A DNA stretch of 64,000 nt, taken from positions 36,454,812 through 36,518,811 of the forward strand of contig CM067449.1 of NCBI GenBank assembly GCA_034508935.3, written 5' to 3'. Shown here in pieces: positions 10,079-24,268 of the stretch (its first letter is position 1; the number at the start of each line of letters is the position of its first letter). Position numbers and translations under genes: made by a program. The stretch comes from Berghia stephanieae. Taxonomy: Eukaryota > Mollusca > Gastropoda > Nudibranchia > Aeolidiidae. Below the pieces are notes generated by a model. That model ran no database searches and was not told the DNA's origin. It worked only from the letters and a program-made list of their open reading frames with translations.

Positions 10079-10309
10079 TTTTTCACGCGTGCGATATACA
10101 CAACATTAACATATTCATTTCATTTTCAATTCGTTACATTTGTGGCAATTCGACACCAAATATTATCATCATTATCAATTCAGTGATGCCAAAACTCCGG
10201 TTTCACCGGAAAAAACTCCGGTCTGGAGCAAAAAATTCCGGGCTCCGGGCAACTTCCGTCAAATTCCGGTGAGGTCAATTTGTTCCAAGGATACCCCCCC
10301 CCCCCCCCT

Positions 10310-11530
10310 TCCAATCACCACATCTTCATCATTGCCACTAGTATTACAACCATCATCACTACCACTACTACTGCAACCACCACCACATCATCATCACTAC
10401 CACAACCACCACCACATCATCAGTACCACAACTACTACTACTACTACAACCACCACCACATCATCATCACTACCACTACTACTACAACCACCACCACATC
10501 ATCATCACTACTACTACTACTACTACTACTACTACAACCACCACAACCAAATCGTCATCACTACCACTACCACTACAATCACCACTACCACATCATCATC
10601 ACGACCTCTACTACTACAACTACCACCACATCATCATCACTACCACTACTACTACAACCACCACCAACACCATTACATCATCAATACCACTACTACTACA
10701 ACCACCACCACCACATCATCATTACCACTACTACTACAACCACCACCAACACCATTACATCATCACTACCACTACTAATACAACCACCACCACCACCACC
10801 ACATCATCACTACCACTACTACTGCAACCACCACCACCACATCATCATCACTGCAATTACCACTACTACTACAACCACCACTACAACATCGCTACCACTA
10901 CTACTACAACCACCACCACCACCACATCATCACCATCACTACTACTACAACAACCACCACCACCACATCATCACTACCACTGCTACTACAACCACCACCA
11001 CCACATCATCATCACTACAACTACTACTACAACCACATCATCATCACTACAATACTACTACTACAACAACCACCACTACATCATCATCATCACTACCACT
11101 ACTACTACAACCATCAGCACCACATCATCATCACAAGCACTACTACTACAACCACCACATCATCACTACCACTACTACTACAACCACCACCACATCATCA
11201 TTACCACTACTACTACTACAACCACCACCACATTATCATCACTACCGCCACTACCACAATATCATCACTACCATTTGTACCACCATCACCACCACATCAA
11301 CAACACTACCACCACTACTACAACCACTACCACATCATTATCATCACGACCACAACTACTACAACCACTATACCACCACCACATCATCATCACTACAACT
11401 ACTACTTCAACCACCACCACCACCACCATATCATCATCACTACTACTACAACAACAACCACTATCACATCTTCATCATTACTACATCCACCAACACCACA
11501 TTACCACCAATACTACAATCTCTACCATTA
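10310..11530. repeat. ACC/ATC/ACT triplet array (~1.2 kb)
   Basis: An irregular array of triplets built from CACCACATCATCATCACTACC and CACTACTACTACAACC blocks, recurring every ~40-60 bp. All three plus-strand frames stay open for long stretches as His/Thr/Ser-rich or Leu/Pro/Gln-rich strings because the repeat rarely contains stop triplets. I do not regard these frames as genes. Confidence 0.9.
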
Positions 11531-11849
11531 GGTTTTGGCGCTTTACTTCATTTGAAATAAGGAAACTTTGGGATTGTATTTGGCAATGTGTTTATGTATC
11601 ATAATATAATTCTAATCAGTTATCTATTTAGAACTATACAATATGTAAACACAATATCATTCCAATTCCTTTTTCTTGTGTGCGGAAATTCCTCTTTCGG
11701 CATTGAAATTCCTACGAGTGGTGTCTGAAACTCCTGTGAGCCAAATTTAAAGTTGGCGTCTCTGTCAATTGATCAATTAATCTAACATTAAATGAATTAA
11801 TCAGTCAATCAGTCAACGCATCAATCCTTGGTTTTGCTGTACCATATGA

Positions 11850-13030
11850 AATATTCAACATTTTTATTGCTGATGAAACGTACCTTGATTTATACTTGTT
11901 AGCTCTACATTTAATCTGACAAAACCTTCTCCCAGACGGTAAAAGACTAAATTCATGGTATAAAATATGTTTTTTATTGTTGGTGATTGAGAATACTTTC
12001 CTTTCTATTTCTATTCCTTTTCCATGAATTCTTTCTACTCCATCAAGAGGATGGTTTATTATTTTTGATGCTTCTTGGATTGATTTTGAAATTTTTGATT
12101 TATCTTTAAGTCGGCATCTGCCAAACCATATGGTGCAGCCAAACGCAATTACACTTTAAATCAATGAGTCATAAACTCTTAGGTACATGCTGTGTCTTTT
12201 ATACCCCCATACCCTTTTTCCAATTGTTTCCTGTCATTGTCTTGGAATGACTTAGTTTTGTTCTGATCCTCGTCGGAGTTCCTTGGTTGGGAGGGAAACA
12301 GTCGAATGTATAGTTATTGTTTTGGGAGATGAAATTTTTTTCCTTGTAAATCATCTCTCTGTTATACATTGTATTATTTTTAGTTTACATATATTATATT
12401 ATATGATTGGTAAACATTTGAGTGTATTCCTCTTAGTTGGGACCTGTGTTGTGTCTGGATCAGACTTTTAGGTGATCTCAAACTAAGTGCTTTGACGGTG
12501 TACTCTTGGAATCTACATCTGTTCCCTATTTGAACCAATTCCCCTTTGTCTTACCTTTTCTTTTGTGCTTTAATTGTAATTCTAGAACTTTTTACTGTCC
12601 CATTTTCTTCCTTTTTACTGGCGCCGATATGACCTTAATGTGTTGCAAGCGCCGTAAAACCCTAAAAGAACAAAACAAAACAAAACATAAACTCTTAACA
12701 TAGTTTTCTTCCCTATTTGAAATGTTCTCAATTTCCTTAGGATGTATAATCTTTGGGCAACTTTCTTAGATATTATATTAATATGTTGAGAGAAATTGAG
12801 GGAACTGTCAATGGTTATTCCTAAATATTTAAAATATTCAACTATCTCAACATCATCTTTACCGATCGTCACACACTTTAAGTCGTTTTTATTTTTAACA
12901 CCAAACACCTGTTCTTTCGTTTTTTCAACATTTAATTCAAGCTGATATTGTTCACACCAATCAGTGAATGTATTAATTTGTTTGAAATAATTCTTTTCGG
13001 TAACTTTATCTTTTAATAAGTCAATCATAT
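11850..13030 (-). mobile_element. CR1-superfamily LINE tail, split by an R insertion
   Basis: Minus strand, in order: 13028-12698 reads TDWCEQYQLELNVEKTKE, then VEYFKYLGITIDSSLNF and ISKKVAQRLYILRKLRTF; after the insertion, 12181-11870 reads SVIAFGCTIWFGRCRLKDKS and EFSLLPSGRRF followed by KCRANKYKS. These are the RT thumb and C-terminal motifs (LPSGRR, KCRTNR-like) of CR1/L2-group LINEs. One in-frame stop lies just after the junction. R copy 2 (12182-12685) interrupts the frame between RVY and DSLI with an exact target duplication. The LINE is 5'-truncated. Confidence 0.85.
12182..12685 (+). mobile_element. R-family retroposon, copy 2, with TSD
   Basis: About 500 bp reading from CTGTGTCTTTTATACCCCCA to TTGCAAGCGCCGTAAAACCC, with a CAAAACAAAACAAAA tail. 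It is flanked by CATAAACTCTTA at 12170-12181 and 12686-12697 (the first base or two may belong to the tail). A ~11-12-bp duplication plus an A-rich 3' tail is the signature of target-primed reverse transcription, so R is a retroposon in plus orientation. The family is not recognised; it could be a SINE or a LINE 3' end. Confidence 0.85.
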
Positions 13031-13499
13031 TTCATTATAAAACAATTTTCAAAGGATGATCTGCAGTCGTTGGTGTATAAGATGTACAGGATTGGGGAAC
13101 ATTAAAAAAAAAAGAAACGAAAATATAAAAAAACAAAGATTTTTAAAAAGCCAGCTGAAAACAAACCAGAGTTGTTGGAAATGTGGCCAAATTTTGTCAC
13201 ATCAACGGCATGTGGCACATTTCGGCACCCCTAGGTTCTAATCATACTTGAGCTAACGTATTTAAGTAAGTTAACAATAATAATAATTATTATTAAGAGG
13301 AAAAAAAGCAACTAATAATTTTGCATAAATCAATATGAAAATCTCACAGGTGATTTAGCGCCAGTAGAAAAAAGGATATTTCAAGTCAAAATATTTAAAC
13401 AAAAAAAAATAACAACAGAACCAGTGACCAGTACTGACCGCATTGTGAGGTTTGCTTAAAAAATCAAAATAATCCATCCTGAATCCTATGTAGTTCCTG

Positions 13500-13556
13500 A
13501 TCATCGTCCCCCAGTGATGATACTGCATCGCCCCCAAAATTTTGATTTTGCTTTCA

Positions 13557-13587
<31 letters not shown>

Positions 13588-13620
13588 AGGGGGCAATATC
13601 GCCCACTTTGAAAACCACTG
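13500..13620 (-). mobile_element. hAT-like terminus with C30 tract
   Basis: On the minus strand the segment begins CAGTGGTTTTCAAAGTGGGC at 13620, a typical hAT terminal sequence, followed by a 30-bp homopolymer (C on the plus strand, 13558-13587) and words like GGGGGCGATGCAGT. I could not find the partner end, so only one terminus is supported. Confidence 0.45.
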
Positions 13621-14042
13621 CGTTGACTTACACTGCCAACAGAGGTGCAGTGAGACAGTGTGTTACCCTGCATATGAATGGTAGCACTGACAAATGCGAT
13701 CCATTGCCTCAATGTAGAAAAATGAGTACCTTCATTATTTATATCAATCAAATAAATTAACCTAAGTCTGATAACGTTAACTGTAAATTCAATTGTTTTT
13801 ATCTGACATAAACTGTTAAGAGGTGTGGGGTCACATTTATACAAGAAAAAGTAGGAGAGGCCTTTGTGTCCATATTTTTCTGGTTGTGAAAAAAAGGTTA
13901 AAATTGTTTTTTTTTAAATGTAGATCATGCTCACTATGATGTCAGTGGTCGGGACATGATTATGTTCCAGATAGAGCTTTGCAGTACCGTGAAGTTAATA
14001 CCGTACTTTAATTTAATTTAATTTTCTTATTTTCCTACTCAG

Positions 14043-14270
14043 GCTTTAATGGGAGTGTTCTTCAAAGTTCGCAGTCCTGCTTTGTTTGAAGATGTGGGTG
14101 CCAGCATGAGTGACTGGAGAAATGCAAACTTTAGCCGGGAGTACATCAAAGAGAAATACGATGATAATGCCATTAACTGCTGGTTGGCTGCTGGTCTATA
14201 TGTGGTTGTCTTCATCATTTCTTTTATACAGCAAAGGAAAAATGCATATGCCAGTTACGAGCAATCATAA
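14043..14270 (+). CDS. RNASEK: Ribonuclease kappa, coding exon 2 (terminal)
   Basis: Begins after a clear acceptor (TTTTCTTATTTTCCTACTCAG) in phase 0 with ALMGVFFKVRSPALFEDVG, aligning with human IMLGIFFNVHSAVLIEDVP. It continues to NCWLAAGLYVVVFIISFIQQ and stops at 14268-14270. With exon 1 it gives a 105-residue protein, close to the ~98 residues usual for the family. The membrane segments are about residues 17-40 and 80-97. The NCW(I/L)AA motif before the second segment is conserved from fly to human. No frame damage, so the gene looks functional. An AATAAA signal follows 117 bp after the stop. Confidence 0.93.
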   Translation, partial: ALMGVFFKVRSPALFEDVGASMSDWRNANFSREYIKEKYDDNAINCWLAAGLYVVVFIISFIQQRKNAYASYEQS

Positions 14271-14386
14271 TTATAATACAATCAATTGAAATGTATTTAT
14301 TATTGTTTGTAATAGTTTATATAGTTATCGTGGAAAGGTTGCTTTTGTGAAAGTAAATTAACACTGTCTATGTGAAGTATGAAATG

Positions 14387-14392
14387 AATAAA
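14387..14392 (+). promoter_or_regulatory. RNASEK polyadenylation signal
   Basis: AATAAA on the coding strand, 117 bp downstream of the stop codon, followed by a GT-rich stretch (GGTGTCTTGTAGTTATTTGTTGG) typical of a downstream element. Confidence 0.75.
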
Positions 14393-14475
14393 AGGTGTCT
14401 TGTAGTTATTTGTTGGTTGATATGCTAATCAGACTTAACTTTATAAAATTTGTAAATAGTAATAGTTGTGGTTCT

Positions 14476-15000
14476 GGGTGGGGTGGGTTCCTGACCTCCC
14501 AGAGTTGGCAGGGAGGACACTTGCTGTGACTTCTATATATCCCTTTTACTGTTTTCCAACTTGCTTTCTGTCTCTGTCTTGGAATGAGTTTACTTGGTTT
14601 TGTCTTTTCCCTGGGCAGGGTCCTTGGCGGGGAGGGAAACAGTCAAATGTGTTTCGGGAGATGATTTTTTCTTTTCATTGTAAATCATTTCTCTTTTATT
14701 TATTGTTATAATTGTTGTTTTAATGTATAATGTAAGCATTTGAGTGTGTTCCTCTTAGTTTGACCCCGGGCTTGTGTCTGGATGAGGCCTTTATGTGATA
14801 TCAAACTAAGTACACTGATGGTGTGCTCTTGGATTCTACATCTGTTCCCTATTTGAACCATTCCCTTTTGTCTTGCTTTTCTTGTATGCCCAGAATTGTA
14901 AATCTAGAAGTCTTTTTATTATCCCATTCTCTTCCTCTTTACTAGTCCTGAAATGACATAAATGTGTCGCAAGCACTGTAAAAACTCTTTACAACAAAAC
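14476..15000 (+). mobile_element. R-family retroposon, copy 3
   Basis: One of the longest copies. It starts around CTGGGTGGGGTGGGTTCCTG, passes TTTTCCAACTTGCTTTCTGT and GGGAGGGAAACAGTC, and ends in TCGCAAGCACTGTAAAAACTC with a CAAAACAA tail. It begins within 100 bp of the RNASEK polyadenylation signal. Confidence 0.8.
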
Positions 15001-15006
15001 AATAGG

Positions 15007-15031
15007 TTATTATTATTATTATTATTATTAC

Positions 15032-15110
<79 letters not shown>
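15007..15110. repeat. (TTA)n microsatellite
   Basis: About 104 bp of TTA with one CTA interruption, just past the tail of R copy 3. It probably expanded from the A-rich tail. Confidence 0.95.
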
Positions 15111-16290
15111 GATGTACTTGAATGTCCATATTCAGAAACTTGTTATCGTCCATTAAGTCTTTTTGTTTCCGAGATTTTTAAATCTTTATAATGTATGTAG
15201 TGGGTATTATGATCTGAAATACTATAGGTCAGATATAACAGCATGTATTTTAGTATAAGTCAGAATAATCCAGTTTGGTAGGACTGGGTTATTGAGAAGA
15301 GTAATAGTAATAAAGTAAATGTCAATTGTTCACAATTACGCATAGTCTCAATGTTCCTTGTCGTGTTATCACTGGGCACAATATTTTTTTCTGTTATTCA
15401 TTCTAAGATTACTTGTAAGAAGGGGTTTTGTTGGGGATTATATTGGTCTCCTTCAAATGCGAAAATGTAAAGATTTGTTTTTCTTTTGGTGTGTTTATAA
15501 TTTGTAGATGAAAAGCAAAGATATGAACTTGTAGATGATTTAGATGTAAGGTCTTGTGATAAAAAGGTTGATTCCAGGGCTGGTTCTTGGCGCGCAATTC
15601 GAGAGGCAAAGGGTGAAGTTAACATTGATATTAAATTTTGGCTTTTAATTTATTGCGGCTATGAAAATGAGTTTATTTATATATAGATTTAATGAAACTG
15701 AAATTTCATTTTATTAATAATTAAATGTCAATGTATCATTGACTCATGACTGTAAGAGAAGGAAGGGTTGGACTTGTTTATGTCGTTCAATGTAGAATAT
15801 CTAAATTTTGACCTTGACTTTATGTCTCTATGAATTGTAAACAGAGGTGTAATAGAATATAAATGAATTGTTATTAAATTAAGCTCGAAGCAAAAAAAAA
15901 AGAGAGAAATTTAAAAGAAAGAAAGAAAATAGACATTATGTTAATAGACAATGCATTGCTTGTGTCTTATGTTGTAGTGTCAATGAATAGAGTTTAATTA
16001 AAATTTACACGTATATTCAGTTCCCCACACTTCATTGTATCATATATGATGTAATTATTATTTAATTTTTATATGACATGTCGTTCATTGAAAGCATCAA
16101 AGTGAAAATAAACATCTCCATTCCTCATAATTATCTTACATTGCCCGTCGATTATTTTGGGGTTGAGAGGCCAACTCTTGGCCTATGGGGTCTTTGAATT
16201 CCCTTGTCAGTTGTCAGTGAGAGAGTCTTTGTTTTCGATATTTCTGTAAAAGCTGTATGTCTCTTCTTCATTGATTTATATCCTCCTATT
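15111..16290. other. No gene recognised
   Basis: AT-rich single-copy-looking DNA. Short open frames exist on both strands but show no family motif. Confidence 0.5.
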
Positions 16291-16295
16291 TTAAC

Positions 16296-17085
16296 CCTAG
16301 TTGGGAGCTACTTACTGTGTCTTCTATCCCCATATATCTGTTTTCCAACTTGTTTTCTGTCTTTGTCTTGGACTGATATTTCTTGCTTTTCCTGGCCCTG
16401 ACCGGATACCCTATATACATAGTTTGGGGAGTTATGATCTTTTCCTTGTAAATCATCTGTTATGCACTGTATTATGTTTTGTTTACGCATTATATAGGAT
16501 TTGTATTTTTATGTATTCCTCTTAGTCTTAGCGGGGACCTGTTCTTGTGTCTAGATGAGACTTTTAGGTGAGCTCAAACTAAGTACTTTGATAGTGTGCT
16601 CTTGGAATCTACATCCGTTTCCTAGTTGAACTTGCGGGTGGTTGGATGGGAGCATCACCCTTGAATCATATACCTATGATGTTCGCATGGGTGTACGATC
16701 CGATAGTGATGTCGTTTCTTCTTCTCTTTACTAGCCTATCCTGCTTCTTTGGTTTGTGATTGTATTTTTGACAGGGGATATTTTTTTTTCTGTAAATCTT
16801 CTGTCTGTTTGTTTTTGGTTATTTATAATTTAGCTTATGATATCTTTATGTTATGATTTTGATTTACATTTGTACTATTTTTGTTAGATTGCTTGTTTTT
16901 TTGTTTCAGCGGTCTCTCATATAACCTCAATTGTGTTGGAAGAGACCTAAAGCAACAAACAAACAAACAAAATAGTTGAACTTATTCCCCTTTGTCTTAC
17001 CTTTTCATGGAGGGTTTAATTGTAATTCTTGAACTTTTTACTCTCCTATTTTCTTCCTGCAAGCGCCGTAGAACCCTTTAAAAAA
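16296..17085 (+). mobile_element. R-family retroposon, copy 4, interrupted by a SINE-like insertion
   Basis: R sequence at 16296-16633 (AGTTGGGAGCTACTTACTGT through CTCTTGGAATCTACATCCG) continues at 16984-17085, ending in GCAAGCGCCGTAGAACCC and an A tail. The gap is the 339-bp insertion at 16634-16972. Confidence 0.8.
16634..16972 (+). mobile_element. SINE-like retroposon with 11-bp TSD
   Basis: A 339-bp insertion beginning GCGGGTGGTTGGATGGGAGC and ending GAGACCTAAAGCAACAAAC with a (CAAA)n tail. It is flanked by an exact duplication TAGTTGAACTT at 16623-16633 and 16973-16983. It is non-coding. I find no clear box A/B pair, so its origin (tRNA, 5S or LINE tail) is open. It is younger than the R copy that hosts it. 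Confidence 0.85.
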
Positions 17086-17094
17086 AAAAAAATT

Positions 17095-17345
17095 AACCCT
17101 ATTACTACGGGAGGTCTTGGGTGAGGTTTCTGACCTCCCATTGTGGATAGGGAGGCACTTACTATGTCTTTTATCCTATATATCTGTTTTCCAACATGCT
17201 TTCTGTCTTTGTCCCGGAATGTGATTACGTGGTTTTATCCTGGCCCTAGCTTGGAGTGAGTGAAATCGTCGAATAGAGTTTTGGGATATATTTTTTTTTG
17301 TCTTGTAAATCATCTCTCTGTTTGTTACTGTTATACATTGTGTTC
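17095..17345 (+). mobile_element. R-family retroposon, copy 5 (5' part)
   Basis: Head of the R family: GGTTTCTGACCTCCCATTGT, TCTGTTTTCCAACATGCTTT, then CTTGTAAATCATCTCTCTG. The homology stops near 17345; the 3' half is missing. Confidence 0.75.
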
Positions 17346-17920
17346 GTTTATACACTCCAGCACAATTTCTTCGAACTAAGTCGAATGTCCCGAATTTTTC
17401 TATATTACTCTTTATTATCATTCCATTCCTTCCTCGAACTAATTTCACCCAACCAAATTTAAGTTAGTCTTTTCTTTTTTCTTTAATTCGACCGGTGATT
17501 TCGGCCACTGGTGATTTACAGGGACATTGACAGGTATGTGTGTCTCTCTGTACTGAAGGTGTGTATACAATATTATGACACACACGCAGACACAAACAGC
17601 GACTCACAGACTATTTCGCATAACCGACACCTCTGCTTATTTTTATCACGTCGCCATTCGTTCCAGTTTCGATGCCACGGGCCATGATTTTATAATGGTT
17701 GGCACGACAGTAGTAAATGAATGTTGTGATATAGCCCCCCCCCCCCCCCCCCCCCCCCCACACACACACAAACAAACAAACTCCAACCCCCTTGATACAT
17801 GTCATGTAATATGGTTATCTACCTCAACATATCAATAAAGTCTTCTTTTTCTTTCAGCTTATCCCGTATTTTGCAGGGCTGCCACATCTCCATGCATCTC
17901 GGTTCGAAGCACCATCTTCC
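17346..17920. other. No gene recognised; C25 tract
   Basis: Unassigned DNA with a 25-bp poly-C run at 17735-17759 followed by a short ACACA and CAAA stretch. The G-rich strand could form a quadruplex. Confidence 0.5.
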
Positions 17921-17924
17921 TCCA

Positions 17925-18850
<926 letters not shown>

Positions 18851-18852
18851 CC

Positions 18853-19385
18853 CTGGGTGGGGATCTTGACCTCCCATAGCGGGCAGGGAGGTACACACTG
18901 TGTCTTCTATCCCCTTATATCTGTTTTCCAACATGCTTTCTGTCTTTGTCTTGGAATGAGGTTACTTAAGTTTTTTTCCTGGCCCTGGTCGGAGTCCTGG
19001 CTGGGAGGGAAACAGTCAAATGCATAGTTAATGTTTTGGGAGATGATATTTTTTTCCTTTTAAATTATCTCTCTGTTATGTATTAGTATATTTGTTATTT
19101 TTTAATGTATGATGTAAATATTTTTGAGTGTGTTCCTCTTTGTTGGATTTTGTTCTTGTATCCGGATGAGACTTATAGGTGATCTCAAACTAAGTACATT
19201 GGTGACATGCTCTTGGAATCTACATCTGATCCCTATTTGTTCCCAGTTCCCCTATGTCTTACTTTCTCTTGGATGCTTCAATTGTAATTCTAGAACTTTT
19301 TACTATCTCATTTTCTTCCTTTTTACTGGCGCTGATATAACCTAAATGTGTTGCAAGCGCCGTAAAGTCCTTAAAAACAAAAACA
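18853..19385 (+). mobile_element. R-family retroposon, copy 7
   Basis: A near-complete copy from CCTGGGTGGGGATCTTGACC to TTGCAAGCGCCGTAAAGTCC with a short AAAAACAAAAAC tail. It follows copy 6 head to tail with only a few bases between. Confidence 0.85.
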
Positions 19386-19386
19386 T

Positions 19387-19600
19387 TCCTCCAGGCCCAG
19401 TTCTTTCATCATATCGTCCTTTACCTTATCCAACCATCTAGTCTTTGGGTGTCTTGTTTCATTGTTGTAGCTGCTGTATCTAGTCCATATAACATTGCTG
19501 GTCTTGCAACTGCTGTACAATTTTCCCCCTCAGCTTTTCGGAAATTCGTTTGTCACACGTAACAACTCCAGTTACCTTCAATTATTCCAGCCTGCCTGTA
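19387..19600 (-). mobile_element. RTE-like LINE fragment (C-terminal region)
   Basis: On the minus strand, frames with several breaks read [14 protein letters not shown] and HPKTRWLDKVKDDMMKELG. These match the CD.K+...KLRGK and RPK.RW.D.VKDDM motifs at the C-terminus of RTE-type LINE proteins. It is ~210 bp long, directly abutting the tail of R copy 7. Confidence 0.65.
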
Positions 19601-19713
19601 TCTTCTTCTCCCATAGTCTGTCATGGCTGTTTTTTGCATCGCTTGCGGCCGCAAAAAGTTGCTTATTTGCATTGCGGCTGCAAAATTTGCAAATTTTCGA
19701 GATTTTGCACAAA

Positions 19714-20591
<878 letters not shown>

Positions 20592-20601
20592 TATGTATAT
20601 T

Positions 20602-23590
20602 CAGGGATCACAGTTTTCCGCGAAATTCCGCGGTTGTAAAATTTTTCGAAAATCCGCTCCGCGGTTGACACCGATGTCGCGGATTGTGAATCACGAAGCG
20701 CGGAAGTCCATCGATTTTTTTTTAAACCTCGTGAAAAATGCGAATCGAGAAAACAATGGAAGTCACGAGTGCGCTCTTCTTTTGTTGGAGGTAGCTAGAT
20801 AGATAAAATATTTAGATTCACTTCCGGTTCGCGCGAACGACTGTAAACTGTAAACCTGGTGCTCTGCGTTGTTTTTCCTTGTGGATCTAAACTGTTGTTC
20901 CAGTCACAGGATACAAATTCCATTTCATGATCTTAATCTGCCTAGAATATTCTGTATCTATTTGTTTGACGGGATAGAAGTGGTAACCTGAGCTGAGCTA
21001 AGTAAATGTGTAGTTTGTGATTAGATCTGACTGAGACTCGCGTGTGTTGGCGGTAAGGTCCCGATCATGTTTTTTTTTTCAATCTAAACCTAAGTTTATT
21101 TAGATTATATCTTGTAAAATGGCCTCTAGCAGTTATCAAGTACTCACAAAAGCTGAAGAGGCAAGAGTAAAGGAAATAGACAAGGACTGTAAGAATAAAT
21201 TTAAATTTCAATGGTTGGAGGAAGAACTGTATGTTAAAGTAGGTGTAGTGGACTGTAAAGTTAAAATTGGTGACAGTATCGTGAAAATCAACGTCAGCGG
21301 AAAAGCCAGTTGTGAGTGGTGTCATTCACTCCTTACCTACAAAGGTAAGGGTTTGGGTACTCTTAAAGATCATTTGAAGACAGAGAGCCATGTCACTCAG
21401 TTAAAAATCAGACAGTCAAATTATGGTCTTGGTAGTTTTGTGCAACCTTCTTCTCAACAACAAAAAAAAAGAATTTATTTCCTATTTTCAAAACATTATC
21501 AAAACCATCCCCTGTCAACGTCAACCCAGTCCAGACAGCCTTCAGTACCAGCCGAGCCTAAACCAACACCAAGGGTGCCACTTGCTGACAGAATGGCATC
21601 CATGGAGGCTATGATTTTAGCTGTTATGGCAGAAAATTCATCAATTCCGTTGTCCCATGCCCCTGTATCGTCGACTTGGTCAAAGCATGTAGTACAGATC
21701 AACAGGCTCTGTCTGGATTAAAATTAGGTGCTTCATCTGCAGCCTACAAAATTCGTTTCGGTCTTTCTCAGTCAATCACCATGACACTTTCTGCAGACCT
21801 TCAGAGAACTCCTTTTTCATTCAACATAGATGAAGCGACGTGTTCCAATACCAAGAAGGTCCTTTCAATCCTAGTTAGTTATTTCAAGCAAGGATCAATT
21901 AGGGTTCATCATCTTGCATCAGTGGAACTAAACAAAGCAGACTCTGCAACAATCTCAGTGCTGTGGTTGACATTTTTGATAGGCATCACTTACCGTGGTG
22001 AAATCTAATTTCAGTCTTGAGTGACTCTTGCGCTGTTATGAGAGGCCGCATATCTGGTGTGGAAAAAATAATCCGTGACGACAAAGCCCCCCACTTGCTT
22101 GACATTGACGGTGACTCGTCACCACATGCAAATTATAGCCAAACAGTTTTGCTCTCCCTTCAATGGAAAGGTAGAGAAATTATTCAATGCCCTCTACACA
22201 GACTTCAAGTGGTGCTCTGAGTATAAACTTTATCTGTCAGAAATCTGCTCCTTGTTAAGTGCCCCTTACAACATGCCCCAAATGTGCTCAGGAACACGAT
22301 GGCTCTCCTGCTATGACAGAGCCCTTCAGACAATCAACCTGATGGATGCTTATCTTATTTTCTATTTTTCCTTCCTTACTGAAAGTGATAGGGACCTGTA
22401 CAGACCTATGTTGATGAAAACAGTTCTGGAGTCCCACAGTGTCGAGGCCTCGCAGAGAAATAGGCTGTACGAAAAAATGCAGCTGCTTTCACAGAAGAAG
22501 GGTTCAAAGGAGGGAAAACAAAGAAAAGAGACTATATCAGAGGCTCTGTTCTATACATCACAGGATACTAAGCTACAGCTTCAATTTTTTTCTTCTGTAC
22601 TTACCCTTTTTAAGAAATATGTTTGCACATTCCAAACAAAGGCCCCTATGGCCCACAAGCTGCATGACATGCAGATGGAGTGGATAAGAAAATGTGTATG
22701 CTGCTTCATGAAACCAGAACACATACCTAAACAACTACACAAACTCACAACAGACAAAATCATTGATACATCATCTCACCTACCACACAGTGACATATAC
22801 ATTGGACACTCTAAAATGGAAGCATCATCACAGTTCATGGACAAAGTTGTTCAGGGCTATGTGTTAGCTGCTCAGCTCATGCTTCAAAAACTGCCAACAC
22901 AGAACAGCACTCTGGTGGCCTTTTCAGCAATGGACCCCGAGCTGACTAATCACTGGGTTGTCATGACAAACCTCAATACCCTTGGCAGAAAATTGGACCA
23001 CCTCTTGACAGATACTGAGAAAACAACATATAAGGATGAAGTTAGAGCCTATGTCAATGACAAAACCTTACCCCCCAACTTTGGACAGACAAATGGGGGG
23101 CTCAAGAATTGATATGCTCCAAGTCCAAGTACCCCACCCTGTCCAAAGTGACATTGGCTGCTTTCACTGTTTTTCATGGCCCCTGGTTGAATCAACATTT
23201 TCAGAAATGTCAAGGATTTTAAATAAACAGACAAACAGGATGTCTATTCCAATGCTAAGTGTAATCCAGACAATTAGATATGAATTGAAGGCCAACAACA
23301 CATCTGCACTCAATTTCTTCAGAAGGCAAAATCCAAAGACAGATCCAATCAACCCTATTTTATGCAGAAACATGAAGACTGCCTTCACCTGTTATGAACG
23401 TGAAAGGAAACTTAACCAGAGGGCAAAGGAACTCGGACAAGAGGTAATGAGAAAAGCAGAACAGTCCAGGAAAACCAATGTCACCACTGCTGCTATTAGA
23501 AGTACAGCTATGAAGAGAGTCCATAAATCTCAGCTCAGTGTTCACCACGATAACGTAGCTGCAAAATACAGTAAAAAAATTTAAATCAGC
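20602..23590 (+). mobile_element. hAT-like transposon relic
   Basis: The left terminus CAGGGATCACAGTTTTCCGC at 20602 is followed by CCGCGGTTG-type subterminal repeats and a broken transposase gene (21119-23584). I found no matching right terminus; a poly-G run (23621-23646) and a TA-rich hairpin follow. The left terminus directly abuts the right end of the pogo-like element apart from 10 bp. Confidence 0.65.
21119..23584 (+). pseudogene. hAT-superfamily transposase, broken
   Basis: The product would bind element ends and cut them by a DDE mechanism. Frame 1 (21119-21721, 200 codons) has a BED-like zinc finger near residues 61-85 (CEWC, then HLKTESH). The family's acidic block SFNIDEATCSNTKKVLSIL is in a second frame (21676-22008). 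A short third stretch from 22017 reads SDSCAVMRGRISGVEKIIRD and PHLLDIDGDSSPH. The frame from 22075 to 23112 has CSGTRWLSCYDRALQTIN. The last frame (23036-23584) carries WPLVESTFSEMSRILNKQT, the hAT C-terminal dimerisation motif. At least four frame changes show it is dead, although long open stretches suggest moderate age. Confidence 0.8.
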
Positions 23591-23620
23591 GAAATAAGTC
23601 CTGTCCTCGGACAGGAGGCT

Positions 23621-23646
23621 GGGGGGGGGGGGGGGGGGGGGGGGGG
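23621..23646. repeat. G26 homopolymer
   Basis: Twenty-six consecutive G residues after CAGGAGGCT. A likely quadruplex former and a place where assembly length is uncertain. Confidence 0.9.
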
Positions 23647-23765
23647 CTGAGGAGGAGATTACACAATTTCACAGACTGGCAGTAACAGGTAGGTGAAATT
23701 TTCATGCTTCTGTTTATGATAAAGATTGTATTTTAATTATTTAAAATATTCTTGGGACTGGGTTG

Positions 23766-24268
<503 letters not shown>

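Noticed and set aside
10140-11604. Long His/Thr/Ser-rich and Leu/Pro/Gln-rich open frames
   Set aside because: They are translations of a triplet array. Several frames are open at once, with no start context, domain or splice evidence.
13355-13844. Gly-rich frames around 13.56 kb
   Set aside because: They come from the C30 run read on the minus strand.
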